Origin: Selenomonas sp.
Lineage (GTDB): Bacteria; Bacillota_C; Negativicutes; Selenomonadales; Selenomonadaceae
Assembly (NCBI RefSeq): GCF_024693525.1
Contig: NZ_JAILKR010000104.1
Coordinates: 1 to 63,771 of the forward strand
Length of the DNA stretch: 63,771 nucleotides
Direction: 5' to 3'
Shown piece after piece: positions 43,955-51,681 of the stretch (positions are counted from its first letter, which is position 1; each line of letters starts with the position of its first letter). Both the position numbers and the translations under genes were made by a program. The notes beneath the pieces were generated by a model. That model had not been told where the DNA came from, made no database searches, and saw nothing but the letters and a program-made list of their open reading frames with translations.

Positions 43955-46015
43955 ATGAAGGTATTCAAGTACAACCGATGGCTGATACTGTTTATAGTTA
44001 TTGGCCTTGTGGCTGCGCTCGCTATCGGTTTTCAGCGCCATGGCGTGGAACAGCAAACCCGCCAGGTGGATATGGCGATTGACTATGAGGGGCTCTTGGA
44101 GCTGGCTGATCGCGAAGGCCTGCCCGCAGAAGAAGTCCTGCGTCAGGCCAAGGAAGCCGGCATTACGTCGCTGGCTGTATACGAAACGACGTTCAAGAAG
44201 TTCAATGAGAATGGTAAAGCCACAGCAATTGCCGGCAGCCAGCTTCTTGCCGATTATCACAGTGGGCGTTTAGCGGACCCGCTCTGGCAGAATCTCATTG
44301 CTGCTGGCAAGATTAAGGGCAATGAGGTCTATGTGGTCGGTCATGATGCACAGACTTGGAAGGAACTCAAAGAGGATCTTCCGCGCCGCTTGGGAAATGA
44401 CCGAGTGGAGCTGTTCACCGTTGGCAATGAAGAAGTCATGGCGGTAAAGGCCCATTACGAATCCTTCCTGAAGATGAATATCGGCATGCCCACCGATGAA
44501 CTCAAGGCAGTAAATGATGCTGGATTCTATGTCTTGGCACGGCCAAGTAACTACGATGACTGCAAGCCAGAGGATGTCAAGGCGGTCTTTGACCGTCTAG
44601 ATGGCTATAAGATTTCGGAAGTCGTATTCTCCGGTAAGCAGGTACTTGGTGCCCCGAAAGCATTGCAGACTACGATTGATGAGATGAAGGAACGCGATCT
44701 GACCTTCGGCCTTATCGAGGCGACGACCCAACTGCAGTTCTTCAAACAGAATGGTATGGAGGAAGTCGCCAAAGGTCTTGGTTATGATAAGGTAGCCCGC
44801 CTCTATTCGGTTCCGAAAGATGAGCAGCCGAAACTTAAGATTGATGCAATTGTCGAGCGTTGGTCCAATACCGATGAAGAACGCAATATCCGCATTGACC
44901 TCATGCGCATCTATGACACACCGTCTCCGAATATGACGCTTCTGGAGACGAATATGAAATACTTCCGGGATACCCATGATAAATTGACAGCCCATGGTTA
45001 TACCATCGGACCAGCTGCAACCTTTGCGTCCTTCTATCCGAGCAAGGTGCTTCGTGCCCTGGTCATGGTAGGCGTGGCAGCTGCGGTTGTTCTTTATTTG
45101 ACATTGGTTATTCCCTGGCTCAATGGACGCCCGAAATACGTGTACCTGCTGTTTGCTCTGTTTGCACTGGCGGCAGCGGTGCCGATGATGATGGGAAATG
45201 GTACGAAAATCCGCGTGCTGGCGGCACTGGCCAGCGCCAATGTTTTCCCTGCCTTGGCGGTTATCTTCCAGCTTGACCGCATTCGTGCCTTCAAGAATAA
45301 GGCGGGAGTCGCTCTGCCGCGTTTGATCGTTACGGCAGCATTGGCGCTCTTGGTTACGGGGGCTATGTCCTACGTTGGTGCGGCCTATCTCTCTGGTTCG
45401 CTGGCGGATACGGAATATCTGCTGGAATTCCAGATTTTCCGCGGCATCAAGCTAACTTTTGTTATGCCACTGATTTTGGTAGGCATCGCCTTCCTGCAGC
45501 GGTTTGATATTTTCGATGGTAAGATGGATGATACGGATGGCGTGCTGAATCAGCTCAAGAAGATTCTCGATATGCCGGTTCGCGTCAAGACGCTGTTGGT
45601 GCTGTTCTTCGTGCTGGTGGCTGGTGTCATTTTTGTGGCCCGCAGCGGTCATACTTCTGGTATGCCGGTGGCACAGTCGGAACTTCGTTTCCGGGCGTTC
45701 CTGGAGCAGGCCTTCTATGCCCGCCCGCGGACGAAGGAGCTCTTGATTGGACATCCGGCCTTTATGCTGGCGGCTATGGCTGTTCTGCGGAAGTGGCCGA
45801 CGATGGTATTTTTTGCCTTGGTTCTCGTGGCTACGATTGGTCAGGGGTCCATGGTTGAGACGTTTGCGCATATGCGCACGCCAATCTATATGTCGTTCAT
45901 GCGCGGCATTGGCGGTATTGTTATGGGCGCTGGCATCGGTGCTTGTGCCATGGTTTTGGTGGAACTTTGGCAGGTTATTTTGGCAAAAGCAAAGGGGAGT
46001 AGGGCAGATTCATGA
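43955..46015 (+). CDS. DUF5693 membrane protein
   Basis: 686 residues. One N-terminal membrane anchor (WLILFIVIGLVAALAIG), a large extracytoplasmic domain (about 30-360, ADREGLPAEEVLRQAKEAG), then a C-terminal set of about seven or eight membrane segments (from about 365). This DUF5693 architecture commonly precedes csaB in Firmicutes, and the stop overlaps the csaB start (ATGA). It may take part in cell-wall polymer modification or export; function is not established. Confidence 0.85.
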   Translation: MKVFKYNRWLILFIVIGLVAALAIGFQRHGVEQQTRQVDMAIDYEGLLELADREGLPAEEVLRQAKEAGITSLAVYETTFKKFNENGKATAIAGSQLLADYHSGRLADPLWQNLIAAGKIKGNEVYVVGHDAQTWKELKEDLPRRLGNDRVELFTVGNEEVMAVKAHYESFLKMNIGMPTDELKAVNDAGFYVLARPSNYDDCKPEDVKAVFDRLDGYKISEVVFSGKQVLGAPKALQTTIDEMKERDLTFGLIEATTQLQFFKQNGMEEVAKGLGYDKVARLYSVPKDEQPKLKIDAIVERWSNTDEERNIRIDLMRIYDTPSPNMTLLETNMKYFRDTHDKLTAHGYTIGPAATFASFYPSKVLRALVMVGVAAAVVLYLTLVIPWLNGRPKYVYLLFALFALAAAVPMMMGNGTKIRVLAALASANVFPALAVIFQLDRIRAFKNKAGVALPRLIVTAALALLVTGAMSYVGAAYLSGSLADTEYLLEFQIFRGIKLTFVMPLILVGIAFLQRFDIFDGKMDDTDGVLNQLKKILDMPVRVKTLLVLFFVLVAGVIFVARSGHTSGMPVAQSELRFRAFLEQAFYARPRTKELLIGHPAFMLAAMAVLRKWPTMVFFALVLVATIGQGSMVETFAHMRTPIYMSFMRGIGGIVMGAGIGACAMVLVELWQVILAKAKGSRADS

Positions 46016-47103
46016 GCAGGATCGTCGTATCGGGATATTACGGCTCGAAGAATGCCGGTGACGAGGCAATGCTGGCCGCAATGCTGGAGGTCCTCGGAGA
46101 TCTCGACCCAAAACTTCATATTACGGTGATTTCTGCAAATCCCGAAGATACGCGTAGACGTCATGGCGTTGAGGCGATTTCCTGGCTGGGGCTTCCCGCC
46201 ATCATTCGCGAACTGCGCCAGGCGGATCTTTTGATCAGCGGTGGTGGCAGTTTGCTGCAAAATGTCACCAGCCGACGCAGTCTCTATTATTATCTGGCAA
46301 TCATTTTTTTGGCGCGCTTCCTGGGCACCAAAGTGATGCTTTATGCGCAGGGGATTGGCCCTATCCTGGGACGAGTTGCGGCCTTTGCTATGAAATGGAT
46401 TGGCAATCGAGTGGATCTCATAACCGTTCGCGACCAAGGGTCTTTAGCGGAGCTCTCCCGGCTGGGAATTCACAAGCCGCCGATTCATTGCACGGCTGAC
46501 CCCGTGCTGGCTATTCACCCGGTAGACCGTGAGGCGGGGCGGGCGATATTCAAGGCCTATCACGCCGATGGAGCCAAGCCGGTGGTGGGTATCTCTGTGC
46601 GTGAGTGGCTGGGATGGACCCACTACAAAGAGGTGTTAGCAGAGGTTTCGGACCGGGTGGTCCGGGAACTAGGTGCCCGGGTCGTCTTTGTTCCCATGCA
46701 GTTCCCCGATGATGTCCGGGCAGCGCAGGCTATTGCGGCGAGGACAAAAGAACCTTGTACCGTCCTCAAAGATGAATATACTACCAGCGAGTTCCTGTCG
46801 ATTGTGGGCAATATGGATCTCATGCTGGGGATTCGCCTTCATGCGTTGATTTTCGCCGGTGTAATGGGAGTGCCGATGATTGGCATATCCTATGACCCGA
46901 AAATTGACCGTTTCCTGCAGTCCATTGGCGAAGAGCCCGTTGGCAATCTGCGGGATGTGACAGCCGATGAACTGATGGCTGAGATTCGCCGGAAGTGGAA
47001 TGATAAGCAGACCTTCCGCCAGCAGAATGCAGAACTGCTGGTGAAACTCCGCGATCAGGCGGCAAGCAACGCGGAACTGGCGTTGAATTTGGCCCATAAG
47101 TAA
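46012..47103 (+). CDS. csaB: Polysaccharide pyruvyl transferase CsaB
   Basis: 363 residues. VVSGYYGSKNAGDEAML is the CsaB N-terminus, SGGGSLLQ and YAQGIGPI follow, and GIRLHALIFAGVMGVP is the conserved C-terminal pattern. CsaB adds ketal pyruvate to cell-wall polysaccharide so that SLH-domain proteins can bind. Negativicutes tether their outer membrane through SLH-domain OmpM, so this enzyme is relevant, though polyamine-modified peptidoglycan is the described ligand in some members. ATGA overlap with the DUF5693 gene. Confidence 0.9.
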   Translation: MSRIVVSGYYGSKNAGDEAMLAAMLEVLGDLDPKLHITVISANPEDTRRRHGVEAISWLGLPAIIRELRQADLLISGGGSLLQNVTSRRSLYYYLAIIFLARFLGTKVMLYAQGIGPILGRVAAFAMKWIGNRVDLITVRDQGSLAELSRLGIHKPPIHCTADPVLAIHPVDREAGRAIFKAYHADGAKPVVGISVREWLGWTHYKEVLAEVSDRVVRELGARVVFVPMQFPDDVRAAQAIAARTKEPCTVLKDEYTTSEFLSIVGNMDLMLGIRLHALIFAGVMGVPMIGISYDPKIDRFLQSIGEEPVGNLRDVTADELMAEIRRKWNDKQTFRQQNAELLVKLRDQAASNAELALNLAHK

Positions 47104-47108
47104 TAAAA

Positions 47109-47136
47109 AGCCTTCCTCTATAGGAGGGCTTTTTTG
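47109..47136 (+). terminator. Terminator after csaB
   Basis: AGCCTTCCT pairs with AGGAGGGCT (one G-U), loop CTAT, followed by a T run. The tail merges with the -35 region of the ftsE promoter. Confidence 0.88.
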
Positions 47137-47163
47137 CTAATTTTAAGATTTATATGGTAAAAT
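47134..47163 (+). promoter_or_regulatory. Promoter of ftsEX and downstream genes
   Basis: TTGCTA (47134-47139), 18-base spacer and TAAAAT (47158-47163), with an extended TGG just upstream. The leader is about 45 bases. Confidence 0.6.
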
Positions 47164-47213
47164 AAAAGATAGTGTTTTTTAGGCAGTATAAGTATGTAAA
47201 GGATGAAATTCTC

Positions 47214-47900
47214 ATGATACATATGCGCAATATTTGTAAACAATACGACACCGGCACGGTAGCCTTAGACCATGTCAATGTCGATATCAAGAAGGGCGAA
47301 TTCGTCTTTATCGTTGGTGCCAGTGGTGCCGGCAAATCCACCTTTATCAAGATGCTGTTCCGGGAGGAACTGCCCACCAGCGGCAAGCTGATGGTCAACG
47401 GGCACGATGTGGTGCATATGGAGCATCGGGAGGTGCCCTATCTGCGTCGCGAGCTCGGCGTTATCTTTCAGGATTACCGCCTGCTGCCGGATAAGACGGT
47501 GTTTGAGAATGTGGCCTTTGCCATGCAGGTTATCGAGGCACCGCGCCGTCTGATGCAGCGAAGTGTCAACTCGGTGCTGGATGTGGTAGGCCTGCGGGAT
47601 AAGTATAAATGCTTCCCCTCCCAGCTTTCCGGTGGTGAGCAGCAGCGGGTGGCGATTGCCCGGGCCATCGTCAATGACCCAGCGATTGTTATCGCCGATG
47701 AGCCGACAGGCAATCTCGACCCCGATACGAGCTGGGATATCATGGATATCTTCAAGCGCATCAACAAGGCTGGCACTACCATTGTCATGGCAACCCATGA
47801 CCGCGCCATTGTCGACACCATGAAAAGGCGCGTCATTGCCATCGAAAATGGCCAAATTGTCCGGGACCAGCTGAGAGGAGGCTATGGCTATGAAGCTTAA
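47214..47900 (+). CDS. ftsE: Cell-division ATPase FtsE
   Basis: 228 residues, an ABC ATPase with Walker A GASGAGKST, signature LSGGEQQR and Walker [14 protein letters not shown]. Together with FtsX it forms the membrane complex that activates cell-wall hydrolases at division. AAAGGAT upstream selects ATG 47214. The end overlaps ftsX by 17 bases, and a LytM peptidase and an S41 protease follow, the usual arrangement in Firmicutes. Confidence 0.95.
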   Translation: MIHMRNICKQYDTGTVALDHVNVDIKKGEFVFIVGASGAGKSTFIKMLFREELPTSGKLMVNGHDVVHMEHREVPYLRRELGVIFQDYRLLPDKTVFENVAFAMQVIEAPRRLMQRSVNSVLDVVGLRDKYKCFPSQLSGGEQQRVAIARAIVNDPAIVIADEPTGNLDPDTSWDIMDIFKRINKAGTTIVMATHDRAIVDTMKRRVIAIENGQIVRDQLRGGYGYEA

Positions 47901-48777
47901 AAACGGGGAATATTACATCCAAGAGGTTGCCCGCTCCTTGAAGCGCAACAACTGGATGTCCTTTGCCTCCATTGGTACCGTGGCGGTGTCCTTGTTTGTG
48001 CTCGGCGTCTTTTTGACCTTGGTGCTCAATATGAATCGGCTGGCGGCAACCTTGGAGTCCGAGGTACAAATCAGCGTTTATCTGGAAGATAAGGTCATGC
48101 CGACGCAGCGTGAGGAAATCAAGCAGGACATCGAGAAGATGCAGGGCATTGAATCGGTGAAATATGTGAGCCGGGAAGAGGCCAAGGAGCGCTTGTCAGA
48201 GCGCCTTGGTGACCAGAAATATCTGCTGGAGGCGTTGGGGGATAAAAATCCACTGCCCAATGCCTTTGAGCTTACGGTATCCCATCCCGATATGGTTGAG
48301 ACTGCGGCCAAGGTCATCGAAAAGATGGATGGTGTTGAGTCCGCCAAATACGGACAGGACGTGGTTCAGCACCTCTTTGACATCACGCGGCTTATCCGCT
48401 TGTTTGGCTTGGCACTGATGGTACTGTTGGCCGGTGCCACCCTCTTTATCATTTCCAATACGATCCGTCTGACGGTATTTGCCCGCCGGAAGGAAATTGC
48501 CATCATGAAATACGTGGGGGCAACGGACTGGTTTATCCGCTGGCCCTTTGTGCTGGAAGGAGTAGTTCTGGGCTTTGTGGGTGGTGTCATTGCCGCAGTA
48601 GCCCTGCGCAGTTTCTATGCAGCTATGGCGGCGAAAATCTACAGTACCCTGGCCTTTTTCCCGTTGATGCCCCAGTATCCTTTCATGACTTACGTCACCG
48701 TGGTCATCGTATTATCCGGTATGATAATCGGTGCCCTGGGGTCGGCAATCTCGTTGAAGCGGTTCCTGAAGGCGTAA
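47884..48777 (+). CDS. ftsX: Cell-division permease-like protein FtsX
   Basis: 297 residues: cytoplasmic N-terminus, TM1 near 35-60, extracytoplasmic domain (about 60-165) that contacts the hydrolase partner, and three C-terminal membrane segments (about 175-295). VARSLKRNNWMSFASIGTVAVS is the family N-terminus. It overlaps ftsE and precedes the LytM protein by 16 bases, consistent with the FtsEX-activator relation. Confidence 0.94.
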   Translation: MAMKLKNGEYYIQEVARSLKRNNWMSFASIGTVAVSLFVLGVFLTLVLNMNRLAATLESEVQISVYLEDKVMPTQREEIKQDIEKMQGIESVKYVSREEAKERLSERLGDQKYLLEALGDKNPLPNAFELTVSHPDMVETAAKVIEKMDGVESAKYGQDVVQHLFDITRLIRLFGLALMVLLAGATLFIISNTIRLTVFARRKEIAIMKYVGATDWFIRWPFVLEGVVLGFVGGVIAAVALRSFYAAMAAKIYSTLAFFPLMPQYPFMTYVTVVIVLSGMIIGALGSAISLKRFLKA

Positions 48778-48793
48778 GGTCGGGAGGAACAAA

Positions 48794-49921
48794 ATGATGA
48801 AGAAGAATACAAGGCAGCGTCTGCTGGCGGCAATTCTGGCGGCAGGTGTTTTGGCTTCGGTGCCAGCGCATACGGTATTGGCGTCGCTGGAGGATGACAA
48901 GGCCGACTATGAGCGCAAGGCTGAACAGAAAAAAGCTGCCAGTGAGGCATTATCGCAAAAGCTGGAATCCCTGTCGGAGGAAAAGCGCCTGCTGGATGAA
49001 GAAGCCGAAACGGCGATAAATGAACACAAAAAATGCAAAGAAGCCTTTGACGAAACAACGAGCCGTATGGCCGATAATGAAGCGCGGTTAAAAGAGGTAA
49101 AGGCGGATTATGAGGTAAAAAGTGCCCGTTTGGCCAAGCGTGTTCGCGATATCTATATCAATGGCCAGATTTCGTATTTGGATGTTTTGTTTGGGGCTAA
49201 GGATTTTTCGGACTTTATGACCCGCATGGATTTACTCAAGAAAATCATTCGGCAGGATTATGATCTGGTACACGGCGTCCTCGATGAAAAGAAAGATATC
49301 GAGACCACCCAGGCAAGTCTGGAAAAGGATAAGAAAATCCGGGAGGAACAGGAATTAAAGGCCCGGCAGGCCAAGCAGGTTATGGAGGAAAAGGTGCGCC
49401 GCCGTCAGGAACTCATCGACAAGATGAAGTCGGACAAGGCGACGGTTGACCGTGAGTACGATGAACTCATGGCGGCCTCCAAGCAGATTGCCCTGATGCT
49501 CCAGCGCAGCAGCATGGCTAACCTTCCCGTGTCGGGCAATGGTTCGATGATTTGGCCGGTGGGTGGAACGGTTACCTCGGAGTTTGGCTGGCGTACCCAT
49601 CCGATTTCGGGAACGCGGAAATATCACAGTGGTATCGATATCGGTGCTGATTATGGCACCCCCATTGCGGCGGCCCAGTCCGGCACCGTGGAATATGCGG
49701 GCTGGATTTCCGGTTATGGCAATACGGTCATTATCAATCATGGCGGTGGTATTACAACGCTCTATGGGCATAATCAGTCGTTGGCCGTATCGGCTGGCCA
49801 GCAGGTCAGCCAGGGCGAGACTATCGCCTACTGTGGTTCAACGGGGAATAGCACGGGGCCCCATTGTCATTTCGAGGTTCGAAGCGGCGGTGAACCGGTG
49901 AGCCCTTATAATTACTTGTAA
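48794..49921 (+). CDS. Coiled-coil M23 (LytM) peptidase, EnvC/PcsB-like
   Basis: 375 residues. Signal peptide (about 1-30), long coiled coil (about 35-245), then an M23 domain (about 250-375). The zinc ligands HSGID (HxxxD) and HCH (HxH) are intact, so it could be an active endopeptidase, unlike E. coli EnvC, where the site is degenerate and the protein only activates amidases. Adjacent to ftsEX it is the likely extracytoplasmic partner of FtsX. GGGAGG precedes the ATG. Confidence 0.92.
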   Translation: MMKKNTRQRLLAAILAAGVLASVPAHTVLASLEDDKADYERKAEQKKAASEALSQKLESLSEEKRLLDEEAETAINEHKKCKEAFDETTSRMADNEARLKEVKADYEVKSARLAKRVRDIYINGQISYLDVLFGAKDFSDFMTRMDLLKKIIRQDYDLVHGVLDEKKDIETTQASLEKDKKIREEQELKARQAKQVMEEKVRRRQELIDKMKSDKATVDREYDELMAASKQIALMLQRSSMANLPVSGNGSMIWPVGGTVTSEFGWRTHPISGTRKYHSGIDIGADYGTPIAAAQSGTVEYAGWISGYGNTVIINHGGGITTLYGHNQSLAVSAGQQVSQGETIAYCGSTGNSTGPHCHFEVRSGGEPVSPYNYL

Positions 49922-49955
49922 CGATTGACCGGTCAATAGATAGAAGGTGCATAGT

Positions 49956-51101
49956 TTGAATAAAAAGAAAATCGTCCTGGGAATCCTGGCGACTGCGGTC
50001 ATTTCCAGCATGCTGACGCTGATGGGACTCGCGGCTTTATTGGGCCTTGATGGACAGCGTACTTTAGATATGGTCCGCTTCCTGGGCGTCAAGCGTATGA
50101 TAGAACTCCGGTATGTAAATGAAGTGGATTCGCAGTCACTGATGGATGGTGCCATTGATGGCATGGTCAAGTCACTGGGGGATCCGCATTCCATCTACAT
50201 GAAGGCGGATATGTATAAATCCCTCAAGGAACATACAGCAGGTGCCTTCGGCGGCATCGGCGTGACCATGGGATTCAAGGATAATAAAGTCACGATTGTC
50301 TCGGTCCTCGAGGGGACGCCGGGAGAGGCTGCCGGGCTCAAGGCAAACGATGAGATTCTGGCCGTAGATGGTACTCCGGTTACAGACTATCAGCCAGAAG
50401 AAGTATCCATGCATATTCGCGGTGAGGTCGGCACCGAGGTGACACTTACCATTCATCGGGCCGGTGCGGAAGATCAGGATTATACGATAAAACGCGATAC
50501 GATTACCATTCGCTCCGCTAAGGGAAAAATGCTGGATGGCACGCAGATGGGGTACATCCGCATCGCTTCCTTTGGAGAAAATACGGGCAAGGAGTTCCGC
50601 GAGGAATACCAGCAGCTTGAAGAAGCTGGCATGAAGGGGCTTATTATTGACCTCAGAGAAAATCCTGGTGGACTTATTAAAAGTTGCGTTGAAGTAGCCG
50701 ATATGGTGGTGCCCAAAGGGCCAATCGTTTCGGTGGTGCAGCGTGATGGCTCGAAAGAAGAACATGACTCGAGCTTGGAGGCACCGAAGGTGCCGATTGT
50801 CGTGCTGATCGATGGCAACAGTGCCAGTGCCTCAGAGATCTTAGCAGGAGCTTTGCAGGATACGGGAGCTGCTACACTCGTGGGAACCAAGTCCTACGGG
50901 AAAGGATCTGTACAGGTAGTGGTGCCGCTGTTTGATGACGACGGCCTGAAACTCACTATCGCCAAATACTATACGCCAAATGGACGCTGCATCGACGGTA
51001 TCGGTATCGAACCAGATGTAGCCATCGATTTCCGGGAAGGCGATACTACGGATGTGCAGTTAGAAAAAGCCAAAGAAGTATTGCAGGGAAAGTTACCATA
51101 A
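49956..51101 (+). CDS. S41 carboxyl-terminal processing protease (CtpA-like)
   Basis: 381 residues. N-terminal membrane anchor (KIVLGILATAVISSMLTLMG), PDZ domain (about 85-170) and S41 serine protease domain with the nucleophile Ser in DGNSASASEIL and the Lys in GTKSYGKGSVQ. TTG 49956, 8 bases after AGAAGG, is the likely start. It processes extracytoplasmic proteins, probably including envelope hydrolases. Last gene of the ftsEX unit; a strong terminator follows. Confidence 0.92.
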   Translation: MNKKKIVLGILATAVISSMLTLMGLAALLGLDGQRTLDMVRFLGVKRMIELRYVNEVDSQSLMDGAIDGMVKSLGDPHSIYMKADMYKSLKEHTAGAFGGIGVTMGFKDNKVTIVSVLEGTPGEAAGLKANDEILAVDGTPVTDYQPEEVSMHIRGEVGTEVTLTIHRAGAEDQDYTIKRDTITIRSAKGKMLDGTQMGYIRIASFGENTGKEFREEYQQLEEAGMKGLIIDLRENPGGLIKSCVEVADMVVPKGPIVSVVQRDGSKEEHDSSLEAPKVPIVVLIDGNSASASEILAGALQDTGAATLVGTKSYGKGSVQVVVPLFDDDGLKLTIAKYYTPNGRCIDGIGIEPDVAIDFREGDTTDVQLEKAKEVLQGKLP

Positions 51102-51122
51102 CTCGATAAAGCAATATCAGTC

Positions 51123-51160
51123 AAAAGAGCAAGCAAATCGAAAGATTGCTTGCTCTTTTT
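51123..51160 (+). terminator. Terminator of the ftsEX-ctpA unit
   Basis: AAAAGAGCAAGCAA (51123-51136) pairs with TTGCTTGCTCTTTT (51146-51159), ending in a T run. Confidence 0.92.
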
Positions 51161-51265
51161 GTCGATGGAATAGAATAAAATGATTTATTCACAAGAAATT
51201 ATGGAAAAATTCTAAAAACGTAGGAGCTTTTGTAGGAGATACGAATAATAAGAATAGAGAGTCGA

Positions 51266-51340
51266 TTTTATATGAAATATGTTTTTAACAGAATAGCTTT
51301 TATATGAAATATGTTTTTAACAGAATAGCTTTTATATGAA
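51266..51340. repeat. 32-bp tandem direct repeat, about 2.3 copies
   Basis: A 32-base unit beginning TTTTATATGAAATATG and ending GAATAGC occurs at 51266-51297 and 51298-51329 without differences, followed by an 11-base third start at 51330-51340. It lies in an AT-rich intergenic stretch with no gene, just before a small hypothetical gene. Recent slippage is indicated by the identical copies. Confidence 0.9.
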
Positions 51341-51390
51341 GATTTTTCAATTCACTTTTGTTCTATCGGTTAATAAGAGGTGTGAAGCAA

Positions 51391-51615
51391 ATGATTTCTA
51401 GAGTATCGCGTGCTACACCGTTTCATGGTTTTTTGAATCGGATTCCTATGAAACAAGCAGGCAGCGTTTCTGCCAAGGATTTGTTTTCTGAGTTGAGGGA
51501 GGAAATCCGTAAGCATATGGCTGATATGCTTACGGACGATCCGGCCCGTAAATGGCGTGAACAGGAAATAAATATGCTTGATCATGCGTTAGAAAATATT
51601 GATAAGCATGATTAA
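51391..51615 (+). CDS. Small hypothetical protein
   Basis: 74 residues, unrecognised. A basic N-terminus (MISRVSRATPFHGFLNRIP) is followed by an amphipathic, mainly helical acidic C-terminus. AAGAGG 10 bases before ATG 51391 favours this start over TTG 51358. It stands alone between the tandem repeat and the bidirectional terminator it shares with recQ. No signal peptide or metal motif is visible. Confidence 0.6.
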   Translation: MISRVSRATPFHGFLNRIPMKQAGSVSAKDLFSELREEIRKHMADMLTDDPARKWREQEINMLDHALENIDKHD

Positions 51616-51629
51616 GAAATAAGCTTAGT

Positions 51630-51674
51630 GCAAATAGCCTGCCAGGTGTTAGTAACACCTGACAGGCTATTTGC
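51630..51674. terminator. Bidirectional terminator between the small gene and recQ
   Basis: GCAAATAGCCTG begins a 21-bp stem with one mismatch (51630-51650 with 51654-51674). It is followed by AT-rich sequence in both directions and lies between converging genes. Confidence 0.85.
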
Positions 51675-51681
51675 GTAAAAT

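Noticed and set aside
51266..51340. CRISPR array
   Set aside because: The copies are directly adjacent with no unique spacers and no cas genes are nearby.
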